Shown in pieces: positions 1 through 11,035 of a DNA stretch of 64,000 bases. Location of the stretch: assembly GCA_016490735.1 (NCBI GenBank), contig JAEMWC010000131.1, positions 186,001 through 250,000 on the forward strand, given 5' to 3'. The notes under the pieces were generated by a model that was not told where the DNA came from, searched no databases, and saw only the letters and a list, made by a program, of their open reading frames with translations. Source of the stretch: Pachyseris speciosa. Its lineage: Eukaryota > Cnidaria > Anthozoa > Scleractinia > Pachyseridae. The translations under genes were made by a program, and so were the position numbers. Within the stretch, counting starts at the first letter, position 1, and every line of letters begins with the position of its first letter.

Positions 1-163
1 GAACGACTAATAGATTTATACTAAAATTAGATTATTCGCTCTCGATTTCTATGCGTTCGGCGCCCTCATCAGCTATCACATGATAGAAATCTCGGGCTCA
101 TAATCTAATTGTTAAGTAGACTGACTGCTGCTTGCTTGTATGGGAAAAGGACTAAAAGAAGTT

Positions 164-246
164 GTAGCCTGCGAATACAGCCGCCTCTCATCGCTCCCGG
201 CCGCTAGGGGCGTCAGTTTTGAGAGGCGGCTGTATTCGCAGGCTAC
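164..246. repeat. Foldback element (GTAGCCTGCG arms)
   Basis: Two arms of about 26 bp, beginning GTAGCCTGCGAATACAG and ending in its reverse complement, flank a loop of about 30 bp. A relative with similar ends lies at 50376-50585. No convincing target duplication is visible here. Confidence 0.75.
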
Positions 247-373
247 GTCAGCTGAGTAATAAACCGGCGTTTCTAACTACATGGCCTACATATTGCGTAA
301 CATACCTTCAACGTGTTCAATATTTTTAATCGAAAATAACTAACATCAATATACAAACAACTTAAGCACAATT

Positions 374-660
374 AGGGCCTCCACAGACTGGACATCTAGT
401 TGTCGACCACAAACATGCAGGATAAAACATGCAGTGTGTGAGACGAGTTGTCGACAACTAAACGCTAAATTTTGACTTGTCGGCAACTAAGCAGTTTCCC
501 TTTTCGAAAAGGGAAACTGCTTAGTTGTCGACAAGTCGAAATTTAGCATTTAGTTGTCGACAACTCGTCTCACACACTGCATGTTTTAGTTGTCGATAAC
601 ATTTTAGTTATCGACAACAAATTGTGGTCGACAACTAAATGTCCAGTCTGTGGAGGCCCT
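374..660. repeat. Near-complete palindrome with GTTGTCGACAAC motifs
   Basis: The ends AGGGCCTCCACAGACTGG and its complement are inverted, and pairing continues inward almost to a central TTTTCGAAAA. The 12-bp palindrome GTTGTCGACAAC and close variants recur along both arms. This is a foldback MITE with no coding capacity. Confidence 0.85.
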
Positions 661-3068
661 TACCTATTTCCCATTATAGATTCCTGTTTAGCTGAAGGTC
701 ATCTGTCATAATGAGCAATAGCCCGGTCGACACGCCTAACATGAAACAAATGAATTCGAATTTTTACAAGTATTGCTATTCATTTTATTTTTAATAAACC
801 TTTACCTTAGCCTTAGCCTTATGAACCTTGCATTGTATGCCAAACCGAAGTAGCCGAGTGCTTTATTTGTGCGATGATGTGAAAGCAATATTGTTTCTTT
901 TCGGGGAAGAAGTTAAACAACTATCCCTTTGTAATGTTTCCTGTAACTGGAAAAATACTTGATGATATTTTCAGAAACAACTAGCCCAGTAGTAAATAAA
1001 GGCAAATATGAATATGTGAATGATCATCGCAGTCATGAACACTACTTAAGAGGGCTATATCACGGTTATTTTACGGTGTTTGGGGCAAAATTCGGACTAA
1101 GAACATTTTTAAAAACACATTGGTCTTTGATCTCCAATAGAAGACCAACGCATAATCGGTTTATAATATACATAATGGTTCTTACGAAACAGGAAAGCTG
1201 AAACTTGAAAACCAGCAGCCCATGACCATCCATAGGCAAGGAGCCTCATTTTGTATTTGATTGTACTAGTCGAGTAGTTTTTAACAAGACTGGAGTGTTA
1301 TCAGTTGAGTTTCCATCAGTACAAACATCTCCTGAGCTTCGACAAAATTAAATTCTTGAAAGCCGAATAATCAATGACAACTGAAGTGTCGAGACACTAG
1401 CGTTATGTGCAAATAGCCGGACAAAGAATTTGCGAGTTTTGTTTTTGACTGACAAATTCCCTCGGAAAACTTTTTGGGCGTGAATGAAAGACTCTACGTT
1501 AGTGTATCGGTTACATTTGTCGCTGATTATGGAGGATGCACAATAAAAGGAACAACGCTTGCCAGCGATACAGTTTGACGTTCTCCTAACATCAGTTTTC
1601 ACGATTCCTAATGAAACAGTCTTTGTTTCCCATTTACAAGACAAGCAAAGAAAACAAAAGTTCTAATCAGTATACTCGCATAAAAAGCTCAACCAAACAA
1701 TAAATCGATGAAATCCTTAACTGCGACCATTCGAAAGAAAGCTATTGAGCGGTACTTTCCTGTGATGCTGTAGAAAGCGGTTCTGTCGATCAGACTATTG
1801 AGTAATACTTTCCTGTGGTGCTGTTTACGATGCTGTACAAGAAGACATTTTCTTTCGTCAGTACTTTTAAGAAGGATTAATGGGCTTCATCGCGGAGTTT
1901 TTCCTTTTGCAACTTTCGAAACAACATAAAACGCTAAGCAGATATCGAGGTTAAAGTCCGCGTTAAGTTTTTGAAACCACAAGTGTAGAGCCTTGTGTAA
2001 ATCGACATAGTTTGTTTCAAAGTTAAGCATACAGGAAAGCTCTCCTTAATTTTCGCTAACAAATTTTGTTCAAAAGTTTAATTCTATCAGTTTATTTTCG
2101 ACCCACTTAGTTTCTAATCAAATCCTGTTTTAATACTTTTGCAAGATTTTTGCTTTATCTAAAGACCTGTTCAAAGCAGTACAATTTTCCCGCCAAAAAA
2201 CTTTAAATCATTAAAAACGTTTTAGAGAACATTTCTTTACATACCAAGTCTTTTGGCGAGAAAATTTGACGAAATTTGCATAGCGTTTTCTCTAGCAACA
2301 ATTTTGACAATAATATTAACAGGGTTACTCTTCAAAAATGTTCTCCCAAAAATTATGATAAGATACTCGAACAGAAATCTGCCAAAAGACCTCAAGTACG
2401 GATAGCTTCGTAAACGACTGGCAAAGGAAAAATTAAAGTGTTCTGTCATGTCATTTTTTCACGAAAATTTGCCTTCCAGTCGTGTACGAAGTGATGTACT
2501 TTTCTATAGGCAATGTGACAAGCTTGAACTCCAAATAAAAATTGCTACGAATGCTTTTTCAGTGTTTTGGTGCATCAATAATCAACCTAAAATCGACTTT
2601 GGTATTGCTGTTAATGATAAGCCAAACGTGAAATTTAATTGCCATGCATTTGTGGAAACTTAGACTGCAAAAAAGCCTTATTTTTGCGTTGGTCGAATGC
2701 GGTCTCGTTAAGCGAAGGTCTGGAGCGAGGGTGAACACGTAGAGTGACACTGGGAAGAGAGGCCCGTAGGACGTGTGAGGCTCGCGCGCAAGTTAAGTTA
2801 ACTTTTTTCAAGTTTCGTCATTGTGACCCGGAAAATTGCCATAAACTACTTCCTTTTCCGTCCAAGAAATAATTAGAAATCTACTTCTTCGTGTTAGATG
2901 GGCCGATCACGTGCTAGAAAAAGTACTTCCTCACGATTTGAACAACTTATGACAAGAATTGTGGTGACAGCCCCCCTTTAACTGAATATATGATTTTCAT
3001 ATATTTATTCTCACATATTAATCACTCACGGCTATATTACGAACCAACAAAATAACCAGCTCCCAGCT
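661..3068. other. No gene recognised
   Basis: Short open frames here look like chance. A roughly 30-bp sequence around TACTTTCCTGTG is repeated at about 1741 and 1796. The piece 2987-3018 matches the tail of the SINE that follows, so it is probably the end of an earlier copy. Confidence 0.5.
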
Positions 3069-3263
3069 GGCTTGTTAGCTCAGATGGTAGAGCACTGCAC
3101 TGGTATCGCGTAGGTCGTGGGTTCGAATCCCGTACAGGCCTGATTTTTTTAAGGCTTTATTTTCACTACAGCTTAAGTAGTATTCACAACTGCGGTGATC
3201 ATTCACATATTCATTATTTAATCCGCAGTTCAAATATATGATTTTCATATATTCATTCTCACA
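3069..3263 (+). repeat. tRNA-derived SINE
   Basis: The first 73 bases fold like a tRNA. The 7-bp acceptor stem GGCTTGT/ACAGGCC pairs fully with one wobble. Box A (TTAGCTCAGATGG) and box B (GGTTCGAATCC) of a pol III promoter are present. The anticodon stem is degenerate, which argues against a working tRNA. A body with CACTACAGCTTAAGTAGT and a tail ATATATGATTTTCATATATT follow. A second copy of head end plus body is at 53929-54042, and a tail alone at 38007-38041. Confidence 0.75.
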
Positions 3264-3329
3264 GGAAAATATGAATTATTAATACTGAGAACACATCATC
3301 AACATTTGATTTAACAATTCTTAACGGGA

Positions 3330-3455
3330 GGCCTGGGCTGAGTTGTTCGAAGCATGGTTAACGCTAACCCATGGTTAAGATGTATTAAAACCTATAGGTT
3401 GTCATGGTGTTTAACCCTGGTTAGCGCTAACCATGCTTCGAGCAACTGGGCCCTG
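3330..3455. repeat. Foldback MITE (GTTCGAAGCATGG arms)
   Basis: Inverted arms of about 35 bp, left containing GAGTTGTTCGAAGCATGG and right its near complement, flank a short unique centre that also contains inverted GGTTAACGCTAACC/GGTTAGCGCTAACC. Confidence 0.75.
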
Positions 3456-3529
3456 GCATTCAATCATGTGGTTGTTACTATGGATACGTCTTTCTTTGAG
3501 AGCCGATTAGTGTGCACGCGCATACCTTA

Positions 3530-3630
3530 CAATGTTGAAAGCGGGTGCCAAACATTCTGGACTCCAGAGCTCTTCCCTTTTGCGCATGTCTAACGGGCGT
3601 GACTGCGGGAAGAGCTCTGGGCAACTCTAC
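3530..3630. repeat. Small inverted repeat around AGAGCTCTTCCC
   Basis: CCAGAGCTCTTCCC and GGGAAGAGCTCTGG lie about 25 bp apart. The same sequence recurs at about 4953-4968 beside repeated ATGTTGAA and TTCAACAT words, so both probably belong to one foldback family. Confidence 0.5.
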
Positions 3631-4182
3631 GCAAGCCTCCATCTCTGAGTGGTTATCAGTTGAAACGATGAAATTACCTCTGATTGGCCAACTCTGTACG
3701 CGCGAAAAACTGAACTTACAGCGCACGGGTTTCTCTTGTGAAGCGAACTAGCTTTCCGGGCAACGTGGAGTGACATCGGGTGTTTCGGGGTCAAGAGAGT
3801 CCAAGGTACGGAGCTTGATATCGTGAACGGGTTATGGTGCAATTTATTTGAGCTGACATTGTAGTTGGTGTCATCTAAATACGCTACGCTATACCGACGA
3901 GTCCCAATAAGGACAAAACAGCTGTCCATGGCTGCAACCCTACTCTATCGAGTTTCGGTCATGATGGTGTCTCGCAAAGTCCACTTTTCACGTAGTATCA
4001 GCCTTGCATTTATTCTATTTGAATTCCAAAAAAACGTTCACAAAACAAACATGAGTGAAACCCAGCCCTAAAATCCTTCCTTGAACAAACAAACAGCTTC
4101 AATAATTGTTTTTTCTCTACTGTATAGTGTCGAGGCGTGAGAATTGTTGTCGAAGCGTGAGAATTGTTCTAATTAGTTAGCT

Positions 4183-4581
4183 ATGGGCCATTTTCTAAAC
4201 GAGTAAGGGCCTGCGAACGAGGTTTTAAAATTTATCGATTGGAAAAAAAATTGTTTCCACTGCATGAAAGAGCACCTCAAAAATGGCCACCTAACCAGCT
4301 TTGACGCTGTTCAGTTAAAAAATGCGTTAGAAAATAGTGAAGATTAGAGACTGTATGGTTTGGAGGGACACACTTTCCGAAATAGAGACATTTGTACGGG
4401 ATTTTTTTAAGTTTTAAATGCATGTTATCTGGCGTCTTTTCAACCAAACATACTCAAACTTGCTGAAACTGCTTATTTTGAGATACCCTTTCGCGTGAGA
4501 ATCGCTTTAGTTCAATTTCATTGATTTTCAATGAAGTTTGGATTCGTTCCCAGGCCCTTACTCGTTTAGAACATGGCCCAT
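4183..4581. repeat. Nonautonomous element with about 38-bp inverted ends
   Basis: The left end ATGGGCCATTTTCTAAACGA and the right end ending in TCGTTTAGAACATGGCCCAT are imperfect inverted repeats, continuing inward through GTAAGGGCCTG. There is no open frame of note inside. A 20-bp direct duplication (GTCGAGGCGTGAGAATTGTT type) sits just to the left at about 4130-4168. Confidence 0.7.
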
Positions 4582-4879
4582 TGCTCCAAGGATATGAATG
4601 TTAGCATTAATGTATTCGTGGGTGTGTTGTGACCTCGTAGAATAAACGTGTTGGAAGTATTCTTCGGTGGTGGTTTAGCTCTATTTGTGTTTACAATGCA
4701 ATACAATACTTTATTAACAACTCCCCATGGGTGCTTTTCAGTTTCGGGGTTCTACATCTACCTTTGAGCGTAATCTTTAGAGTCAGGAGCCATGAATATT
4801 CATGGTCTCCTGTTAGAGTCTCTACCACCTTTTCCTAAGGCATACTGCAAGGATTTTTCAAATAGCGACGCCTTTTTGG

Positions 4880-5165
4880 TTTTCAGAAACCTCAAGCATG
4901 CGCTGGGAGACCTCAATAGCTAGACTTTGGCTACGCTGCTTGCGTAGAGTACAAAAGGGAAGAGCTCTGGGGTCGAGAATGGGGTGACAAACGGCTTCAA
5001 CATCGTTCAACATTCGCGATAACAAAAGAAATGTTGAATGGATGTTGAAGCAACACGGTTGAAAGGGGTGGCAAACGGTTTCGACATTACTGCTCAACAA
5101 AATCGAACGGATGTTGAAGCAAACGTTGAAGCCATTTGCCCGGGCCTTAAGACGCCTGCCGGGTT
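4880..5165. repeat. Repeat rich in ATGTTGAA/TTCAACAT words
   Basis: Several inverted and direct copies of a word like GGATGTTGAAGC occur together with GGGAAGAGCTCTGG. The minus-strand open frame across it looks like translated repeat rather than a gene. Confidence 0.45.
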
Positions 5166-5236
5166 CGACAAATCTCCACAATTTTTGCGGTATAAACAAG
5201 AAAAAAATGTTTCTTTTACTTTTTTTATAACCAGAT

Positions 5237-5242
5237 TTTATT
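5237..5242 (-). promoter_or_regulatory. Candidate polyadenylation signal of PRDM gene A
   Basis: AATAAA on the minus strand, about 270 bp downstream of the gene A stop codon. It is the first perfect hexamer I noticed in that direction. Confidence 0.35.
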
Positions 5243-5513
5243 CCTAATACAGTGAAACAAATTTGACAAGATTAGTCACTTAATTCGATGATAAAAAAGA
5301 TTCTCAGTGAAACACTGCAATTCACTTTCACTGCTTCGGCATTTCGAGCGCCCATCTTCACGGTGCTCCTTTCAAAAGAACTGCCGCGTGGAAGCCTTCA
5401 TGTCAAGTGCAAAATTATTCAAAGCACGCTAACTGAAAACAAAGGTACAAGAAAAGACTAAAATTTTCCCTAAAAAGTTCCCTGTTCATGAAATGCTGGT
5501 TGCATCTGTAATT

Positions 5514-8500
5514 TCAGTCTGTATGCTGCAGGCAAATTCTACGGTGGCGGCTTAGTTGGAAAGCTTGCGAGAACGACTTGCCACACCTCTCGCACAGGAA
5601 TGGCTTCTCACCAGTATGCGTTCGCACGTGATTGTTCAAAGTTGTGGCTCCTGAGAATGAGCGTAAACAGTACCCGCACTTGAATGGCTTCTCGCTTACG
5701 TGCACCACTGCGTGCATTCGCAGTTCCTTGGGTTGCGCAAAGGCTTCCTGACAGTGGCCACACCTATATGGTTTACAGGGCATGCGCGAACACAGATGGT
5801 TGTTCAATAGGGACCTCTGAGTGAAGGTTGTCTTGCACTGGCCACATTTGAACTCTCCACCCTCCCCACCATTGTCAAACACATCGTCAATCATCCTCCG
5901 ATGACCCGCTCCTTCATGTTCGCTGGTGCCGGGCTTTTTGTTGAGATCTGCGCCTGCGCGACATAGTCGCACCGACAGCGGGTTGCTGCTGCTTATTTCG
6001 TGCTCCAGTCGAGATCTTTTGACGTGTCGTGGTGATATGCGAGTTGGTGTTTCTTCAGATGTTTCTTGACGCAGCAAGCTGAACAGAGTGTGTGTAGATG
6101 ATCTTCTTTTCTGTTTCCGGTTCAGCTCGGTTGGGTCTGGCCTGGATCCATTGTCACCATCCTCAGAGATTTCTTGTTCGTTCGATAATGCCCTGACACG
6201 AGACTCACGGAAAGCAGAAGCATGTTTCTCTCTTGATCCTTTTTCTGCGATGAAAAACAAAGATTAGTTGTTTTAGTACACTATGAAATAAATTTAATGC
6301 TCTGGAATTGTAGCTTATCATTAGCTGACAATCACCGTTACTTTAGTGTGAGTGTGTGTGTGCGGGATGGGGGTGGGTGGGGGTTGGGTGTGGGGTCGGT
6401 GGGGGTTGGGTGGGGGCTTGGGTGGGGGGTGGGTGGAGGAATTATGATGGTTATGGAGGGCACTCAGGCGAGCCATAAACAGTAGTTTTTTCAGTGGTAG
6501 CATGGAAAATTAATTCAAACCGGATTCTCTCTGACTCAAAGATGAAAGAGTTCGTAAAAAATCTGTTAAATTGTTGAAACGGGATACTCTTTTTTCTGTG
6601 TAAAAGAATGATCTAAACACTTTTATGTCTGTACACTTTTTCTCTTGATTGAATGGCTAGCACAATTGAAAATGTAGTCTTTTACGATGATAGGATACAA
6701 TGACCCAAATGCCTTTTAGTACTGCTAGAACCTTTCGGATGTCATAATGATCGTCAAAAGATCAGTTGCCTTCCAGCGCAAGCGGATAAAAAAGCTCCTC
6801 TCAGCAAAAAGCTTCTAGGCTAATTGAAGCGAGTTTTCTGACAAAGAGGGTTGTGTTGACATTCAGTTCCTTCTTATGACGCCAGTGAGGAATACCAACT
6901 AGTGATATGGAGATAAACTTATAGACCATTTAAAACAAGGGACTGACATCAAGTTGTAGCCGTGCGAAATTATAGGTAGATACCGTTTTACAAGTTTGAC
7001 AATTCCCTTTATTGACCAATCTCAAGGTAAGCTAGTGCCGCCCTATTTAGTAGATGCTTGTAGGAAAGGATTGTTGGCGGACCTTGAAAAGTTTAATCTT
7101 TGCAGGATATGTGCAATATTTGTAACACTTAACATCATACCCAATCTCGTACCCAGAGTCCTCGGGCTGTTTGGTCAGCGGGTGGACGCCCGGAGAGACT
7201 CTGGGACAATGGACCGCCATTTTCCCAGAAAATCTGGGGTAAAACAATGGAAGCCGTTACGGGCCAGCCAATCAAAAAATTTGAGTTTTTTTCCATTATC
7301 CAGAGTCTCTCCTGGCGACTAACCGCTGGCCAAAGAGCCTAAGGACTCTGGGTACGAGATTGCATCATACCAGAAAAGTGAAGTAGGGAACTCTTGTTCC
7401 CAGTCCCCACTGGTATTCCCATGTGTTGCGGGTAACTGTCTTCATACCAGACCAGAAGCTCACACCCTCGTGGAATGTCACGGAATGCTCTATAGAAGAT
7501 ACTCTTGTTATTCTGAAATGCAAACAGGTTTTGTTCCTGTTTATGCCTCGCGCAGCGAATATACCGCATCCAGCTTGACGTGTTTTTGTCACTTCCGTCT
7601 AAGAAGAAATCCAGTTGGTTATCTTCGTATATCTGTAGAAAGAAAAAATTCCGGGCTTGTTAATAGCAGCTGAACTAAGGAGAGCACCGTTGTGGAATTA
7701 ACAGTCCACAAAATAGCGATTGACCATTAATGGATGAAAAATAGATACAGTAGACGTGGTCATGTTTTTTTTGACAGACAACGTTATTTGGAAGGTTATG
7801 TTTTTGACGATATAGACTAATATCACGCTTGTTGTGAACAATAGATTTGCCCGTCGAGCCTCGTCCACAAAACGAGCAAACACAAAGGATCTTAATCCAA
7901 TGGGAGCTAGAACTCATCCTGATGACGAGTCTGGACGGGCAAAATCTGTTGTTCATCAGAAATGTGATATCGGTCTATAAGTAAACGGGTGCGCCCGAGA
8001 TAAAAGAAAAAAACCCTCTTTTTGACGAATGGTTTTTGTTTCCTCAGAGTATTATTACAGGAGCCTGGACCGTGCGATGCTGCTCAAACACCACTTCTCA
8101 TAATTTCTTACCTCCCACATATGTGACGTATCCATATTAGCCGTGACTTCATCGATGGTGACACGCTTCCCTTCATATGGACCAATCCACGTTCCCACAG
8201 GAATGTGTTGCTTGGCGCAAACTCCGAAAGTCGTCCCAGGGATGCTCGACAGACACAGAGACACTTCATCCGGGAACGACGCTACAGCGTAACTCAGCTT
8301 CATGTTTACCCTCACGGATTGTCTGTTATCAGCTTCTAAAGCTCCTTCTCCGTCATCTCTTCTTTTTGCTTGAAATTCTGACCCCCTTTCGTCACCTATT
8401 GCAATTCAATGAAGACCAACTTCTAAAAGTCACATCTCCCGTTATGGGCACTTCATGTACACTCATACGAATCGACTTTTGTATAAGCCAGACTTTGCGT

Positions 8501-8825
8501 CTCGTTGGATATGGGTCAGATGTGTTGCGGAAGAAGAAGAACAGCTAAGCGATCCTTTCTTTGTTGTGAACTTTAAGGAAAATACTTGGCTAATAAAACT
8601 AATTATCGTTATGGAAACCGAGTAAATGTGACATTGTATTGTTGCTTTACCTGAGCTATTTAACCTGTTTTTAATGTTCACCATCTTGACTGGGTTTAAG
8701 CCAAATAAAACATACTGCAGAACGTCAGAATTAATCTCTTCCTGTAGGGATGAAGAGGGTTTTTCGGCTACTATTGACAAAGGCTTTTGACAGTCTGGGT
8801 ACGGAGGTGGCGACGTCGCTTCCAT
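5514..8825 (-). CDS. PRDM-like PR/SET and C2H2 zinc finger protein (gene A)
   Basis: I read four exons: 8651-8825, 8112-8395, 7371-7632 and 5514-6244. They join in frame to 483 residues, with GT-AG introns of phase 1, 0 and 1. Residues 1-58 hold the N-terminal motif shared by the cluster. Exon 2 has a basic stretch (QAKRR), then the PR domain (about 98-235) with [31 protein letters not shown] and [10 protein letters not shown]. Four C2H2 fingers fill about 372-480; finger 1 ends H-x-C instead of H-x3-H, and fingers 3 and 4 are joined by TGEKP. It is probably a nuclear DNA-binding regulator. The SET Asn of PRDM9 (R-Y-V-N-C-A) is Arg here, so methyltransferase activity is doubtful. The start is the first ATG of a clear exon; a 5' UTR exon is not excluded. 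The exon 3 donor touches a MITE. Confidence 0.88.
6345..6440 (+). repeat. G-rich low-complexity tract in gene A intron 3
   Basis: GTGTGTG is followed by many GGGTGGG and GGGGG runs on the plus strand. There are far more than four G-runs of three or more, enough for G-quadruplexes. Gene A is transcribed from the other strand, so the RNA would be C-rich. Confidence 0.8.
7133..7371. mobile_element. 221-bp MITE with 9-bp target duplication at a splice donor
   Basis: The element at 7142-7362 starts CAATCTCGTACCCAGAG and ends in the exact complement. It is flanked by the perfect 9-bp duplication CATCATACC at 7133-7141 and 7363-7371. On the gene A strand the duplicated word is GGTATGATG, which contains the exon 3 splice donor. 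A 9-bp duplication suits Mutator-like elements. A second copy of the same length, inverted and roughly 90% identical by eye, is at 27850-28070. Confidence 0.92.
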
Positions 8826-10965
8826 CTAATGAAAAGGACAGTTACATGTTAGTCCCGAATTTACTAGTTTCTACCCAATAAGAAGGGCCATGGCATTTGG
8901 TAACGGGATTGGAGACTACATTCTCTTTTTCACGATTTAACAAAAAAAAAAAACGTCCTGATACAGAGAGGATAATTTTCAGATACCTTTCAGACACCAG
9001 TGTAACTGTTTAGTTAATGGCATCTCAAACGGGGCCTGCTGCGGTTTAAAATTCGCGAGGCCTCATATTATAAAGCAAAATTCATAGTTCTTTTCAAACA
9101 GTAGCCTCAAAATACGTTGAAATAACCTCATAGCTACAAGAATTTATGCATGAACCTGTTCGGCAAAGTTTCAGTCGCGTTGTCGTTTCGCCCGAAAACA
9201 ATTAAATATTCTGATGCAAAAGCAACCACTGGAATTTTTATACGGCAATTCTTCTTTATACTGATTGCGTTAGAGTGAAAATGTGTGCATATAATATTGA
9301 TTTTCTTTCCTCCGCGGACACACAATTCAGAACACACTTTCAACTAGTCATCAATACAATGCAATATAACCTTCTCAAAACCAGGGTTAGTCCGTTAGTG
9401 CACTCAAATGAGAAAACGAAAGGAAACAAATTTCATGCCAAGGAGTTTACGAATGTGTCCGACCACTTTCAGAAAAGATAATAGACTACCGAAAATTGCC
9501 CAAGATTTCCTTTGAGGAGAAAAGAGGCCGGATTTGGAGATATTTGCACTGCTCCGGTGGAGTTGCGGCAATGGTATGTATATCTAGTTGTAGTTCGTTC
9601 TTGGCGAACTTTCGAAAGTACAAAACCCCTTAAATCTATAAATGTAACCAATATTTGTTTGATATTAAAGAACTCCCATTACGATCAATCCTCTAATAGC
9701 GACATCAAACACTCCTGACTCAACTCAATAATAAAGTCATGCTGATATGTGACAGGAACCTAGCACCTCAACAGAGAAGAACCTCTGTATGAATATTTCG
9801 CAATAAAGAGCTAAAATTCTAATCTGACGAGCAAACCGGTCAATAAGTATTTTTCCTGCTCAGTTAAGCTTTATTTTTCAGTGAAAAAAAAATTGAATAT
9901 TTTGTTCAAATTGCGAGGGCTCTTTCCACACCTTCGCTGTATTTTGCTATCTTACTATCTTTGCTACTAAAATAACTCCCTTCCCGCAGCTCCTATAATC
10001 TGTACAGGATAGACGTTTTAAAAAGATGACGAATTTCTTAAACGTTTCACATCTTTAAATGCCTCGCATTTTTTGCCAAGATAAGAGATATCGACCTTAC
10101 CAGAGATAAACAGCTCCTGTTGCCTTGTTGGCAGTCGTCTTTCCACATTCAAATAAGCGTTTATTACTCTTGAAAAGATGATTTGTGCTTCTGATTTCCA
10201 CTTCTAAGGCGGCCCATGAAAGAATTGAACGGACCAATGAAAGGCCTGTAAAATTAAGTTGCGCAATACAACATATTGTTAGGAAAGGGCGAGTTTATTG
10301 GTTTGGCTGCAATAAAGATTAATCCTCGTTTTAGCTTTGACATATTACATTTGATTTTTCTTTTTTGTTTTCACTAAAAAGAGAATATTTACCACCCTTT
10401 CAGGAATTTAAAAATTTACTCAGTTAATTTTTAGGCACCTATCCCTTTTTCGCTATCTTAATTTTACTAGTTAATTTCAGACACGTGGAATATTCGAAGA
10501 TAGGTAATAAACACCAGTACTTAAGGTAAGGTTTGGCCGCCGATGTCACTGATTGGTCTGTTGTTTGTCGTACCTAAAAAGAAACCCCTGACTCTGACCA
10601 TTTTGTTGCCGACAGCAAGAACAGACAAACAAATCAAATTTTTAGCCGGCATCGAGAAAACGGACTGAAATAGATAGTTAGCCTGAGGAAGGAATAAACT
10701 GTGAAGTTTACTTTTCCCTTTTGCTGAATAAATATTAGGCTGTCAACTTTGGGTTCAGAGTTAAAAAGGAACTTTAAATCAACGAAAACGAATTGAGGGT
10801 CCAATTTTTAATCAGTTGAAACCTGGCCGTCCTGGTCGACAATGAAAAGATAATTCAGACCGCTGACTATACCAGCGTAACTGAAAATGTAACCAGACTC
10901 ACAAGAATTCTAAGAAACTGATGATAAACGACAAGGAGCAGAAGTTTTCAGCTCATTTCAGCTCA
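8826..10965. other. Upstream region of gene A, no gene recognised
   Basis: AT-rich sequence with small open frames in all frames and none resembling a known protein. It presumably contains the promoter of gene A, but I see no clear TATA box near the ATG. Confidence 0.4.
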
Positions 10966-11035
10966 CTTGAACATGGTTACACGGTACTGTTTCATATCGA
11001 CTTGAACATGGTTACACGGTACTGTTTCATATCGA
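10966..11035. repeat. Perfect tandem duplication, 35 bp x 2
   Basis: A 35-bp unit starting CTTGAACATGGTTACACGG occurs twice back to back with no difference that I can see, which suggests a recent slippage duplication. Confidence 0.9.

Noticed and set aside
3069..3141. Functional tRNA gene (anticodon GGT-like)
   Set aside because: The anticodon stem does not pair, and a SINE body with other copies follows. It is a tRNA-derived SINE head.
6297..6503. Gly-rich and Pro/His-rich small frames
   Set aside because: They are shadows of a G/T-rich tract in a gene A intron.
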